Source: Bidens hawaiensis (lineage: Eukaryota > Streptophyta > Magnoliopsida > Asterales > Asteraceae). Taken from it: 64,000 nucleotides of DNA. Where the stretch lies: assembly GCA_021521415.1 (NCBI GenBank), contig JAIQDT010009003.1, positions 1 to 64,000 of the forward strand, read 5' to 3'. This document shows positions 34,446 to 47,376 of this stretch, in pieces. The position numbers and the translations under genes were made by a program. The stretch's first letter is position 1. Every line of letters starts with the position of its first letter. The notes under the pieces were generated by a model that worked only from the letters and a program-made list of their open reading frames with translations, searched no databases and was not told the DNA's origin.

Positions 34446-37212
34446 TATGACAAACTGAAAATTTTTCTTGATTTTTCAGACACCCATCGCGACTTAACTC
34501 AAATTTTCGGGACGAAAATTCTTCCAACATGGGAATGATGTGACACTCGTCAATTTCAGGTTAACTCCGTTAACTCAAACTCTGTCAATTCAAACTTAAG
34601 ATCACTTGATCAATAACGCACATCTCATTACATTTAAACTAGGGTTTAAATGACGCTTGACAATCACTACATATGTAGTCTTTCGGGATTGCACCGAAAC
34701 GCAAACGAGTTGAGGCAAACCATTGGTGAATAAACGAAAAACATCCAAACAATAATTATGTGATAATTATGTGTTAGGCTTATGTGTTATTTGATAATAT
34801 TGTATAAAACGTTAACTCAAGATGCAAACAAGTTACTTTAGGCTAGAAAAGTAATAATTAGAAGTTGAGGGGCCTTGGTGTAACATGTTATTATTTAATA
34901 ATAACAAAACCCTAACTCCTCTCTCCCTCTCTCAAACCCGATCGGACACCCCCCCTCTCTCTCTTGTGACGGCAGCCACCACCACCACCATATCACACCC
35001 GTTTTGACCTTGTTTCTCATAATCGGAGTATCCTGCACTCGTTTCTAAGCATCTCTCACCTTTCTCTTGGTTGTTTCTGCGTTTTTAAGGTATAAACATG
35101 AAACCCTAACTTTGTAAATCATGTATTAAGTGTTTATATGTTTGGTTTTGATTAGAGGATGATTAATTATGTCTCGGTTATTGAGTTAGATGATCATATG
35201 TGATTTTGAACGGTGAAAGATTGTTAGGTCATCGATTGTTGGTAAACCCTAGAGGGTTTACTACTGATTTTATGGATAATTATGTTTATTGCATGTTTTT
35301 GGATATGTCGTATGCTTAGGATGTATGTTAGACGATTGTGTTTGCTTGCTGAGTTTTGACAGCAGAGATAGTTAAACTTGAACGACATGTAACTTATTAA
35401 ATATAAAACCAAACTGGAATATTTATGAGTCTAAAAGGTAGTACTCTGAGTCTAGTTTTCAGAAACCCAACCACACCTGATTTGGAGGTGTTTTGGTTGC
35501 TCAAACGATTTAAATGTGATTAAAGGTCAAAACTGGTACTGGACAGATTGTAAGTTATGTTTAGAGAACTGTAACTAAATGTTAATTTGGTAATTTGTCG
35601 AGATTGTTAACACTACAGTGTACTAGGTTGAGTCTAGTTTCTATAAAGTCCAAGTTTGTAATTTTTGGACGAGTAAAGGTTAACTTTTATTATTTTACAA
35701 AACTGAAGTGCAAATCTGAATTGTGAGACCTGCTGTTAGGATGTTTTGTAATTATCATATCTCATGAACTACAAGACCAAATGGGTTGGTTCCACTTCTG
35801 GAAGTTAACATGGTGAGTTAAGAACCTAACCCAATTGGTCTTGCATTAATTGGATTTTTCATTTAACGGGAATAACAAATTACATTCTGTTGCGCCTGAT
35901 TTTGACTGTTGTGAGTTTACTGTAATGTTTTGATCATTGTGAGTAAACTCTGTGGAATAAAAATACAATAAAAATATTTCTGGAAACCTAACTCATACAT
36001 TCTTTTGTGACGATTTTTGGTGAATTAATTGATATTCTATGAACTGTTGAATAGAGTAATCTTTCAAGTAGAATTCTTTCTTGATAAAACTAGCTGCTGA
36101 ACTATGTGAAAATACATGAAACATGCTTGTTGTTAAATAATTGCTACGTTTATGACCAAATTGCCCTTGTGGGGATAATTGCTAGTAATGTACAATATTA
36201 ATACATGATATGTAAATAGTTGTTCACACATGTAACGTATCACCAACGTGCTTGTTGAGACACACACAATTCACCAACGAAACACAAAACGTATCTTGTG
36301 CATAGGTGTTATGTGCCGAGTCTAGAGACTCGATAGTATTTCCAACACTTAGAAAATCTCATTTGTTGTTTTAGAACGCTAGTGAGGATTTTCTATGACG
36401 CGCATCACTTGGGTGACTTGTTTTTGAATTCTTCGCAAACAGTGAGTTTCACGTTCCCCTTTTAACTCTTTTAAACGCTTTTCACTTGGGGGAGAATACA
36501 TACTCCAAAACGCTTTAGATTTTGTTATTTGGTTATATATCACTTGTAAAGGCTAAGTGGCAAATGAAACAACTAAAGTCCTTCATAACATCGAACCGTT
36601 TAGTATTGGATAATAGCGAGTTACTGTTGAGTAGTACTAATGGGTTTGACAAACCCCACCCAACGCTAAACTCGACTGGAGGTCGAGTGGGTGTAATTTT
36701 GGCTAACACATTACCATGGTCGGGATAGACCTGGTGGCAAGGCAAATGATAAACAGTCAGCTTCGGTGTCGAACACTTAGTAATACTTGCTTTATAGGCT
36801 AGCTACCCATAAATATATAATTGATTTAACACTATCTGGTAACGCAAACGCAAAACGTAAATGCAAACGCTTTATTTTATATAAACTTGTGAACTCACCA
36901 ACCCCGTGTTGACACTTTTAGTATGTTATTCTCAGGTAGCCGAGGTGGGCGCGCGGTATAGGATCATGCATTACTTTGAACGCTATTGTTTATGCAAACT
37001 TGTTTTTAAACTGCTATTAATTGGGTTTTTAAGTCATCCTGCGTGACGCAAGACTTGGTTCATGGTTTTACGCTTCCGCACTTATTTACACTTAAATTGT
37101 TTTTGTGGTTTGAAAACTTTATTTATGGTTTGATTGTAACTAATGATTCCGATCCTGTTAGTTCACACCCTCTGAAGGTAAAACTCCGTTAGTGGATTTT
37201 GAGGGTGTGACA
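34446..37212 (+). mobile_element. Deleted chromovirus (Tekay-like) C: internal 3' end plus 3' LTR
   Basis: The LTR runs from TGTGACACTCG (34539) to GGGTGTGACA (37212). It is preceded by 'ttttcgggacgaaaattctt', the end-of-pol sequence typical of Tekay/Del chromoviruses, and a short purine tract. TTTAT flanks the whole piece (34441-34445, 37213-37217). So it inserted as an element and later lost its 5' LTR and body, leaving about 93 bp of body. CT-rich tracts lie at 34915-34965. No ORF inside is supported. Confidence 0.75.
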
Positions 37213-37217
37213 TTTAT

Positions 37218-37880
37218 CCTGCATAAATTTATCTTGCATAGCAAGAATGTGAGCAATATTTTCAGCAGTGCTTGAGCTTGACTGACCAATCGGGTTAGAT
37301 GATCCCGATGGCTCGTCAGGGAATTGAATATCAGACTCAAACTCAAACTCATGTGCAATATCATCGAAAATCTGCTCTTGAGTCTGACGTTCAGCAGTGG
37401 ATGGACTTGTATCAACATGAGTCTCAACAGGTTCTGACTCATGTTCTGGTTGCTGGCTTGTCGGTGTAGTTTCAGTAACTAGCACACCGGTCTTCGATCT
37501 TTCTTTCTTCGTTTTTGTAGAATAAGATCGGTGGCTGGTTCTTCAGGAATCTCTTCTTCTTGTATCGCAGTGACTGATTGAGAGGGTTTCAATGCAGTTG
37601 ACTAGAACTGATTTTTAAACTTCTCAAAGTCTACTAGTTGATCAGCAGTAGGTACAGTCTCTTGTTGTTGGTGGTCTATCTCCATGTGTTGTACTAGAGA
37701 ACTTTCTGGCTCATCATCGTCTGAAATGGTTTCAAACGCAGCAGTGAACCTCCGAGCAGGTGTCACATGCTCATCAGCAACCGAGGCACTGGCAGGGGCA
37801 GCCTCAGTCTCAGCAAACCTGAAATGATTTCAAACGTCTAAAATGGTTTTAAACGCAGAGTTCTCTGTCAACAAATGATA
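37218..37880 (-). pseudogene. Extra ORF of element A, N-terminal/middle part
   Basis: The minus-strand frame reads an acidic, Ser/Thr/Gln-rich segment (HEFEFESDIQFPDEPSGSS, AENIAHILAMQDKF) that joins in frame to 34405-34440 across insert C. Upstream coding to about 37880 is interrupted by frameshifts. The N-terminal conserved domain found in element D is not recognisable, so this copy is heavily decayed or diverged. Confidence 0.5.
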
Positions 37881-37960
37881 TGATTTTCAACGTTGGCTCA
37901 TCATCGTCTAAAATGGTTTCAAACGCAGAGTTCTCTGTCCAAATGATATGATTTCGGTCC
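37838..37960. repeat. Direct duplication of about 50 bp
   Basis: 'gtctaaaatggttt.aaacg' followed by 'cagagttctctgtc' occurs twice, at about 37838 and 37908, with small differences. Confidence 0.7.
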
Positions 37961-38019
37961 AATATGGGGTTTTATGTCCATGATATGAGTTTTCGATCCT
38001 CATTTAAGTATTTTGTCCT

Positions 38020-38110
38020 TATGAGATCAAGTCCACCGAGAATTATGAGTTCTCGGTCAACAAGTCAGCCGAGAACCCTCTGATTGACCACATGTTTTCT
38101 GTCAAAAGAC
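38020..38110. repeat. ACCGAGAA hairpin and motif cluster in the spacer of A
   Basis: ACCGAGAA and TTCTCGGT arms flank a short loop at about 38035-38058, followed by more CCGAGAAC copies. It is the same motif as in the LTR and leader of element A. Confidence 0.75.
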
Positions 38111-38559
38111 CAGAGAACCCTATATCTAAAGATCTACGATGATCTCAGTTAGAAACCCTAGAGTTTCTCCTCGAGAAACGTGCCATCTTCTCCAAAGCAA
38201 CAGAAATAACCATTGATGCCTAGACCTGTAACTCCAAATACCTCCGAATATATTAAAACACAAATCACAGTCATTTCAACCATTCATCCTAAATAAAGTC
38301 TATCACAAGAATGACAATCCAGTAGAGATCATGATTAGTTTCCAAACAGTATCCTAAATAATTTCATCCATACACCGTTCACGATTGACCAAAAGGCTTC
38401 CCCTTCTTTTTTATTTACCTGTTAACAAGCAGAGGTCACGATATAACGTGAAATATGAGAGCTTATAAGTCTTAGTTAACACAAAAGATCAAGGGTTTTC
38501 GGCTTGGTGAGAGATTGAGAGTATGAGATTTGAAAACGTAAGGCTAATAATGCAGGCCA

Positions 38560-38580
38560 AATATCTTTTATATCAAAATA
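38560..38580 (-). promoter_or_regulatory. Candidate internal TATA box upstream of the extra ORF (element A)
   Basis: On the minus strand GATATAAAAGATATTTGGCC, followed by a pyrimidine-rich leader-like stretch. It lies in the pol-to-extra-ORF spacer. A similar TATA is found at the equivalent place in element D. Confidence 0.4.
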
Positions 38581-40180
38581 TCTCAAGATGGGCCGAAAAC
38601 CCTGATGGGCAGAGAACTGAAAGAAACCAGGCCCAAGTTATACAGAGTCACAAGGGCTGTAAGCACATTTGAACCCAATACTGACATGATCCATGGTTTT
38701 TAAAAAGCTGATTCCTTATAGCCTCCGTTTCGATGAGAGTAATTAAGAGGTAAATATGAAATAAAATAAAATAAAATAAAATAAAAATAATGATTAAAAA
38801 CAAAAATAAAATAAAATTTAATCACTCGGTCTTCATATAATTTTAATAAACCTTTTGGGATCAGATTTCAGTTTTGATAAAAACGCAGCCTTTAAAGAAA
38901 AGATCCGAACATGGAATCACATTGATTAAGATGCTTTCACAAAGATTCATGTTCAGTGTTATTATGACATAAAGAGACATGTTGATAGCAGGTATTATAG
39001 ACTTAGTATGATTTTCATTGCAACAGTGATATGAGTTAGGTTCAATTCGGTATAGATCTTAGATGAACATAACTCATGGACCTGGGATGCCTCCTATCTC
39101 TTCTCAAAGCGTATTTGGCTTTCCCCAGATCACCCCAATTTGACTCCAACCCCCTAGTGCTTGATCAAAGGTTTTTATAGACAATAAAAAAGTTTAAGCT
39201 TTAAGGTTGAACGTTGGACTTACATGCCTTTCATTCAGAGTGCTTAGGACTTATTTGAATGCCCCACCCTTGTATTTCTAGTTTGACCCTTTAAGCTTCA
39301 AAAACCAGAATTTTTCAACACAATATTATATATACTACTCACAATTTTGTTTTATATCAAAAAATAAAAGAACAAAGACATAATGTTTTGGTGATCAAGA
39401 CACAAACGGGCTCGTGTATGACTGGGTAATAACTTTTCTGCCTATCATTCGGAGAGATGTATATGGAGACATGCAAATTTCTTCAAAATGACTCTACACA
39501 ATAAGTTTAGCATATGGAAAGCTACCATGCGAATCAGTGATTGTTCTAGAGCCTTTTATGCCTAGTAACTTCATTCGTTAGGCACACAGAATCAATTTTC
39601 CTATCATTTTCCAAATGTTAGATCAAATTTCATTTGAAAATATTTAAAGCTTCTAACAAGGTCTTAACTGAATAATCATATCACTTCCCAAATAATTACA
39701 GAAGACATTTTTTTTAAACTCAGTCTCCCCAGTCACTTTTAGCTCTCAGGTAAATGGCTGTCTCGTATGTCTAAACATAGATAAAAGGACCAAACACATA
39801 TATAAATACATGTCCATCAAACTTAGAGTAACCGACATAATTTTAAGCGAAAGAATTAGAACAAAACACATCACAATCATCGCCCCAGATGCTTTCATTC
39901 TTTAGGTGAATGGTTATCCTGTATGTCTACAAGTAGATAACAGGATCAAACATATGCAAATATATGTCCTTCAAACTTGAGCATCCGACATGATTTTAAG
40001 CGAGGGTGTTTAAAACAAATATTAATTTTTTTTCTATTAATAAAAAATAACACACACACACATTCTTTTTGAATTTTTTTTTTAATTTTCTCCCCTAAAT
40101 TTGTGCAAAATTTAAAAATATGTACAAATTTAACCTAAAAAAAACTCAATTATCGAAACGAAGCATTTTAAGAAACCCAA
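38580..40180 (-). other. Non-coding pol-to-extra-ORF spacer of element A
   Basis: No coding. It holds an AAATA microsatellite (38757-38820) and blocks shared in order with element D: 39127-39170, 39387-39447, 39816-39850 and 39970-40005. The last two are a local duplication of one block. Confidence 0.7.
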
Positions 40181-40184
40181 CAAG

Positions 40185-40799
40185 CACATTAAATCTGGAT
40201 GTTCCAACTGGTTTTGTAAATAAGTCTGCCATATTATTATCAGTGTGAACTTGCTCAAGATGAATCAATTTACGGTCGTAACAGTCAGGAATAAAATGAA
40301 TTTTAATATCGATGTACTTGTTTTTTAATGCTGAACATGGTTTTTAACAATAGCAATAGCAACATCATTATCAGAAAAGATTGGGGTGTCAAGAAATTCC
40401 AAACCATAATCCAGCAATTGACGTTGCATCCAGATAATATGTGAGCAGCAAGCTGAAGTAGCACCATATTCAGCCTCTGCAGTGCATGTGGACACCGTTT
40501 GTTGTTTCTTGTACTGTCATGAAGTGAGTCGATCGCCCAAGAATTGATAGTCAACAGATGTGGATTTCCTGTCAATATCATCTCCATCGTAAATGCTATC
40601 AGCAAAAGCATATAAATCAAAATTTAAGTTTTTTTGGGTACCAAAGACCTAGCTTCGGTCGCCTTTTCAGATATCTAAAAATACGTTTAACAGCAATTAA
40701 ATGAGAGAGTTTAGGGTTAGCCTGGAAGCGGACGCATTGGCAGACAACAAACATGATGTCAGGGCGGGTGGCGGTAAGATACATCAGGGATCCGATCAT
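40185..40799 (-). pseudogene. RNase H of element A, decayed
   Basis: The minus strand at 40617-40799 reads MIGSLMYLTATRPDIMF...LIAVKRIFRYLKR, the RT-RNase H connection. RNase H continues in another frame at 40303-40620, with only patches recognisable. The equivalent in D is 54047-54946. Confidence 0.7.
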
Positions 40800-41600
40800 T
40801 GACCGATAGTACGTTTGATCTATGGGATTCCCTTAAGATCAGACGACAGAAGAGGTATTTCCGCCATAGGAGTTGCTGCACTCTTGGAATCTTGAAATTC
40901 GAACTTTGCTAACATGTCTTCAACATACTTTCCCTGATGCAGCAAGATTCCCGTCGAGCTCTGACGAACCTGTAACACCATAAACGTTGTCATCTCCCCC
41001 AGTGAGTTCATTTCAAATCTTTTCTTCATCACCTCTTCAAATTCAGAACACGGTGCAGCACTTGTAGACCCAAAGATGATGTCATCCACATATATCTGAA
41101 CAAGGATTAAATCTTTTCCAACAGTTTTAAGGAACAGGGTTTGATCGATGGTTCCTCTCTTGTATCCATGCCCCATAAGATGAGCCGTCAAAGTTGCGTA
41201 CCAGGCCTGAGGCGCTTAATGAAGACCATACAGTGCTTTATCTAACTTGTAGACATGAGTTGGATTCTTTGAGTCAACAAACCCTGGTGGCTGATCCACA
41301 TAAATCTCCTCCTTGACTTCTCCATACAGAAACACAGTTTTAACATCCATCTAATAAACCGTAAATCCCATGTAGGAAGCATATGCCAAAAAAATCCGAA
41401 TAGCCACAAGTCTAGCCACGGGAGCATACACTTCAGTGTAGTCTAAGCCTTCAACCTAACGAAAACCACGAACGACGAGCTGTGCTTTATTTCGAACTAT
41501 ACCCCTGTATCATCTTTCTTGTTGTGAAAAACCCGTCTTGTATCAAACTCTTTCTTTCCAACTGGAAGCTCAACCAATCTTCAAATTTTGAGCTTATCAA
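40800..41600 (-). pseudogene. Reverse transcriptase of element A, decayed
   Basis: 40820-41191 keeps QIYVDDIIFGST with the catalytic YVDD and the following palm segment. The upstream fingers/palm (41200-41600) is out of frame and has several stops. It is copia-type RT of the same lineage as D (FEMNSLGEMTTFMVLQV vs FEMSSMGEMNFFLGLQV). Confidence 0.75.
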
Positions 41601-41601
41601 A

Positions 41602-43600
41602 CTAATTTAATTCCTCATGCATAGCATCCACCCAGCTTGACTCTTGTAGTGCAATTTCAACTGACTTAGGCTCTATTTGAGATATGAAATAGGAGAACAA
41701 ACAGCTGTTGATGTGTCTGGTCTGGCTTCGGGTTGACACACCTATTTCAAGAGGGCCTATGACATTGTCAATTGGATGATCTCGATGAATTATTGATGGA
41801 ACTGAATGCCCGGGAACAGAACTGGTGTAAAGTAAGTTTGAAAAATTTTCAAGGATTTCAGTGAGAGGGTTTTTCCATCCAGATGTCGACGTACTGTGTG
41901 AGTACGAGGTATTGGCGATGTATTCATTTGGTATGATATCTGGGAATAAAGTACTTCCAAAGATTTGACGAATCAGACTCTCCCCCTCAACTAATGAAGC
42001 ATTCTCTGCTGGTGTTGGTGAAGACACAGTTTCGGTAACCTTTTCTTGTTAATTGTCAGACAATGGCTGACTGGTATAAAGTGATTCTGAGGGGTAAACA
42101 CCTAGAACTAGAGATATGTGAAAAACAACAGGTATATCTTTTTCCTCATCAACAAAATTTAAAACATCAGCACCCGAAATTTCTGTATCGAAAACTGGAA
42201 ACACATTAAAGGGCTTAAAGAGTTTAATATAATCAAACAACCAGTCGGGACCAACACGAGCATCGGTCTCGTTCTCATCCAACCAACGTATGTCATAAGA
42301 TTCCACTAACTGCTTAGTTGACTTGTTGTAGACTCTGTAGGCTATACGACCAGGATATCCAAGAAAGTAACAGTCATCAGCTTTGGCCCCAAACTTTGGA
42401 GTCGACTCAATATTCAGTAGAGTACATGGACAGCTAAACGCCCAAAAGTGAGCAACTGTGGGCTTGTGACCATTGACAAACTCATATAGAGTCTTCATTT
42501 GAGACTTGTTGAGCAACACTCGATATTGAACATAACAAGCTATGTAAACAGCCTCAGCCCAAAACAACAATGATAGCTTTGAATCACATAAGATGGTTCT
42601 TGCCGCCTCAATAAGAGTTCAGTTCCTCCGTTCAGCAACACCATTTTGTTGCGGTGTCCGAGCTGAATTGTACTGTCGAAGCACCACTTTTTGGCAAAAA
42701 AATAGTTTAGTGTAGAATTCTTGAATTCTGTGCCATTGTCACATCAAATACCCTTCAGCTTTAAGTTGAGCTGATTCTCCATAAGCGCCACGAAGCGTTT
42801 AATCAATTCCGCAGTTTCACTCTTATTTGACAAGAAAAACACCCAAGAAAAACGTGAGTAATTATCAGTAATAACAAGACAATAAGAGCTGCGAGAAAGA
42901 CTCAAAACATGAACGGGATCAAACAAGTCTATATGCAGCAACTGAAATACTTATGAAATGGCGTTAACCAGGTTTGGCTTACGAGATATACGATTGTGTT
43001 TACCCAAAGCACAAGCCACACATTTTTCAATAGTAACAAAATCTTTGACGGGTAAACCATGCACCAAGTCGTTTTTAGCAAGACGATGTAGATTTTTAAT
43101 ATTTGTATGACCAAAAACACGATGCCAAAGTTGGCATAATGTTAGACACTTTTGAAAACAAGCATGTTATTTCATCAGGAACATTTTTGTTCATGTCAAT
43201 CGCATAAACTTTATATTTTCTTTGTGATCTAACTAGAACCAAATCTTCTGGTATGATGATACCAGGTTTTAAGATCAAACACTCGTTGTTAGTAAAATGA
43301 GTTGAAAAACCTTTATCACAGATCTGAGAAATGCTCAGCAAACTGTGTTTCAACTCAGGAACAAAATTAACATTTTCAAACTTTAGAACACCGTTACTTA
43401 CAGTACCCTTTTGAGTAATGTTCCCTTTTTCTCCTCCCGCAAAGGAAACATACCCACCGTTAAAGATTTGAATGTCGTGTAGTTGGGAGATGTCTCATGT
43501 CATGTCCCTGGAACAACCACTATCAACATACCAAGGTCTAGATATTCCTCCATAGCTGTTCGTGCACGATGTGTGAGATGAGTTAGTCTTTGGCACCCAG
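41602..43600 (-). pseudogene. Protease and integrase of element A, decayed
   Basis: Protease remnant VDSGCSRDMT at about 43505-43545. Then SLLSISQICDKGFSTHF (43096-43353), the zinc HHCC region (about 42950-43095), and the integrase core with LHIDLFDPVHVLSLSRSSY and SRFSWVFFLSNKSE (42744-42941). The C-terminal part is at 42049-42570 (FWAEAVYIACYVQYRVLLNK) and the linker to RT at 41602-42027 ending SSWVDAMHEELN. Each stretch ends in a stop or frameshift. Confidence 0.75.
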
Positions 43601-43699
43601 TCCATAGTAACATTGGGTGAACCTGAGTCATCTAGACTTGTCACGGGTTGCCATGACATGTCTTCTCAGCTATCTAATATAGAATTTGATAGCTTAATC

Positions 43700-46608
43700 A
43701 TCGGAGATTTAGGTACCATTCACATCTAGTTTTAAAAGATTTATTGTTGTTTGTATGAATGGATGGATTAGTCTCCGGTTTACGAGTAGGAGAAACCGAT
43801 GACTTTGTCTTTTTAACTTTTTTCGGTCCAGAAACTAAGTTGGTTCTTGCGACCGAAGTATCGTTTCTATCACCTTTTCGAAACGTGTTAGGCTTGGTCT
43901 GATGAGGACTAAACCTACCAACTTTGTTTTTCTTCTAGTCACCGCCAGATGGATTTGCCTTATAATACCTTGATTCTTGATTGGTATTTCGAGGCATATT
44001 CCTCTGATAGTATCCATAATATGGAAAATATGGACGACGAGGGCAATTTCTAGCAATATGACCAGGAGTATCACAATTAAAACCCTGTTTGACGTTTTAT
44101 GTGAAATTTATTGTGGTCAACTCCTTGTCTAGACTTGTTGTGTGAGCTGGTTTGCTTTATTTTGAGTTTACCACCTGCCTCGTTATTAGATTTATCACAA
44201 CTTGGATCACTTGAGCTTCCTTCCTTAACAGAATTAGATGATATATGTTTATGAGGTTTCTTATTTTTATCAATTTTATTCAAAAACACATCACCAGATT
44301 TCAAATTTAAAGGAATCAACCACACGATTGTCTTTGCTCTTTAAAACGGAGCCCACCCAAACATCCGAAGTCACAGAATTCAAAACAGGTAAATTTAAAG
44401 AAATACGAGAATCAAAGTCTTTATTATTCAAAACAGGAAAATCATCATCCTCATCAATCCAATCCTCGAAAATTACTTCATCTGCACATGACGTAAACGC
44501 ATTAGTATCATTCACCCCTGAGGTTGACTCTTCAGATTTTACCGACTCAGGAGAATCTTTGCCATTCTCATTGTTCTTACCATATTTCCGGTTTTTTACC
44601 CTTTCTTCCAGCTCTTCGGTAAGAGGAAGACTAGTCTAATTCTCGTTGTATGGAGGGGGTACAGAACTGTACCCGATCCCTTCACCAGCATTTTCTTTCC
44701 ACCATAATTGATTCTCATTTATAGAGTTAACAACAGTATTGGAGCCTTCGAATTTTCTAAAATCTAGTTTAGCCTTTTTAAATTTATCAGTTAAATTTAT
44801 AACTTCTAATTTAGAGACTTCTAGTTCAGCAGTCAACTCAGCAATTTTCTATTTAGCATACAGATGACGATAGAATTTTATACTAAAATCTTATTGAAGT
44901 TTAGAAAAATCCTTTTTCTATGCCTCAGTTTTATCTCTGAAAGCTTTTTTAGTTTTCTTAAGAGTAAAATTTTCAGATTTTATTGTTTCCATTTCTCTAA
45001 ACAGGTTAGTATTATAAGATTAGTAAAGATCTACTTTGTTAACCCAATTTGAGAACATAATTGAGAACTTACCTCGGAAGAGTTGGAGGGAGTGAAAGCC
45101 ATGAAAGAAAATTGAAGCTCCTTAACTTGTTCCTCAGCAGCGTTCTCTTCTTCAGCAATTTCAACATGAGCAAAATTTGCAGTCTGATTATCTAAGCTAA
45201 GGGCAGCCATCTGATCAATCCAGGAAAACTGTTGAGCTACCATACCTCTCTCACTTTCAGCTGTACTTGCCCCATTTTCTCCTCTAACATTTCCCACCGG
45301 AACCAACGTCCTTTCTTTGTTCCCTTCCTTTGCTGGGTTAGTGCATTCAGGAGCAAAGTGACCCGGTTCATGACAGTTGTAACACCTTAGAGTGTCCTTG
45401 TTAAATCCTACCTTTTGATTTGCTGGCACGTTCCAGTTGTTTATGCATGTTCTTTTAGAAAACTTCTTTGTACGAAACACTGCCATGGCGATTTGCTATA
45501 TCCATTTCTTCTACATCATCAAGATGAATTTGATCTAGCTCAGCAGCTACTACTGGTTGAACTAGATCTCCAGCAAGAAAGGCATTGTAACAATTCATGA
45601 ATCCCGCCATCAAAGCAATGTTTTCCTTAGTATCCTTTGAAATGCAAGGAAACTGACTGGAACCCTGACTAGAAGAGGCAACAGATGTCTGAGGTTTAAC
45701 GGTAGCAGCAGATGATTGAGCAGGTTTAGGAAAGAACACTGGAGCTGGTTGCGGTGGAGCTTGAGAGAATTGACCCTGAACGGAAACATTAAGAAGTTGT
45801 TCTGAGGTTGGTATCGCTGATTATGTTGCCCTTGAGTAGCTTTGAATATTGAGAAGCTGTCTTGTGAAATGAGTGCATTGTTAGAAGCTTGTAAGAGTTT
45901 GCATAGTTTATGGCACGCTACTTGTCATCCCTGTCACAAGCCTTAAAGATTGCCATAACTTCTGACAGAGTTATCCTGTTGAGATCTTTTGTCTTCTTAA
46001 TTACCACGACATTTATATCCCAACTTTGAGGCAGGGAATTTACCAGGTTATTGTTGTTCAGCGGCTGTCAGGTTGATATTTGCATATCTCTTCTCAGTCA
46101 CAAGGGTTATGAACCTATGCAGCTGAGTTTCCAACGATTCTCCCAGAATGTGATTAAACATGTTGAACTTCTGTTGCAAAAGATCTTGACGACTTCTCCT
46201 CATGTCCTCATTACTTTCATACACTTCAATCGGGGCTTCCCACAAAGCCTTAGTAGATTGCAGTTCTCTAAATCCTAATGCAATCTCAGGTGAGAGTGCC
46301 ATGGTTAAAGTGGAAAGTGCCTTGTCATCCTATTCATCCGTTTCAAAATCAACATCATCATATAGTTCAACAGGTTTCACAACAACTTCCTCAGAGTTTT
46401 CATGTTGGTACGTGATAACTTGAGGACCTCTAACGATAATTCTCCAAACCTTGGCATCTTTCATTTTAACATATTTTTCAAACTTGAACTTACACTCACT
46501 AAATCCCTCATGAGACAACAAACGAGGTATACGAGTAGTAGTTCCCATTATGGAATCCACCTCTTGATGCAGTAAGGCATAAGTTGTTCCGTTTGTTATT
46601 TGATCCAT
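43700..46608 (-). pseudogene. Gag of element A, decayed
   Basis: The probable start is MDQITNGTTYALL at 46608, after which KFEKYVKMKDAKVWRIIVRG follows. 46048-46302 is in the same frame past one stop. 45031-45486 holds the CCHC knuckle CYNCHEPGHFAPEC. Further pieces reach 43835. At least one stop and two frameshifts separate them. The length, about 2.7-2.9 kb, matches the unusually long gag of element D. Confidence 0.7.
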
Positions 46609-46689
46609 TTTTATAAGAATAAGATTGGTCCAGTAAAAGAATTCCAAGTACTTTCTTAAAGCCCACACTGATCAGGCCCAAGCCAAAAA

Positions 46690-47169
46690 CTATCAAAATT
46701 GACCGAAAACAGACAAAGACAACAGAGAACACCCAGATCTTGACCGAGAACCCTGAAAATCAGCCAAAACCACTCTTGTTTGACCAAGAACGGAAGAAAT
46801 CCACCGAGAACTAACAGATTGCACTGAGAACACTTGAATTTAACCGAAATCACACAAAACAGGTTGAAAACGATGATAATTTGCCCAAGAACCCAGAGTC
46901 TTTGGCCGAGATCTCTTAAATAACCCCGAGAACAGTCAAAAATGCCCGAGAACGTCTTTGACCAATTAAATCTGGCAACCAACTAAATCCGTAAATCAGT
47001 GGGATTTAAATATTGACCAAAGATAACTCAATCTTTTACCCAAAGAAACCGTTTCCTTCTCCGATGAGTGATTTACCAGAAAAACAAAAAACTAAGTCCA
47101 CCACGATGATCAATATAACAAAAGCCTTGAATCTATGATATCACAACCGAGCCTAGAATAGGTCATTAG
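46690..47169 (-). repeat. Leader of element A with about ten CCGAGAAC motifs
   Basis: GACCGAGAACCC, CACCGAGAACTA, CCCGAGAACG and similar recur in one orientation between 46705 and 46960, at intervals of 15-40 bp. This is the private motif of element A. Confidence 0.75.
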
Positions 47170-47181
47170 GCTCTGATACCA
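47170..47181 (-). other. Primer-binding site of element A
   Basis: The minus strand is exactly TGGTATCAGAGC (initiator-Met tRNA type), two bases from the 5' LTR. Confidence 0.92.
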
Positions 47182-47183
47182 AT

Positions 47184-47376
47184 TGTATGTCCTTAAAAAT
47201 GAACCTTTTAATGTTATATCAACGATATCGTTGTTATGCGGAAAATAACACGAGATGATTCAAGAGAAACATTTAAGAACGTAAAGAACATACAAGAGAT
47301 GCTTCAAAAAACACGTATATTACGTCGGGTGCTTAAGCACAAACTTACACAAACGATCTCGTTCAACAATGATTAT
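47184..47376 (-). mobile_element. 5' LTR of element A, part 1 (continues at 62407-62578)
   Basis: Homologous to 24530 to about 24719. It is interrupted after ATTAT by element D. Confidence 0.9.
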
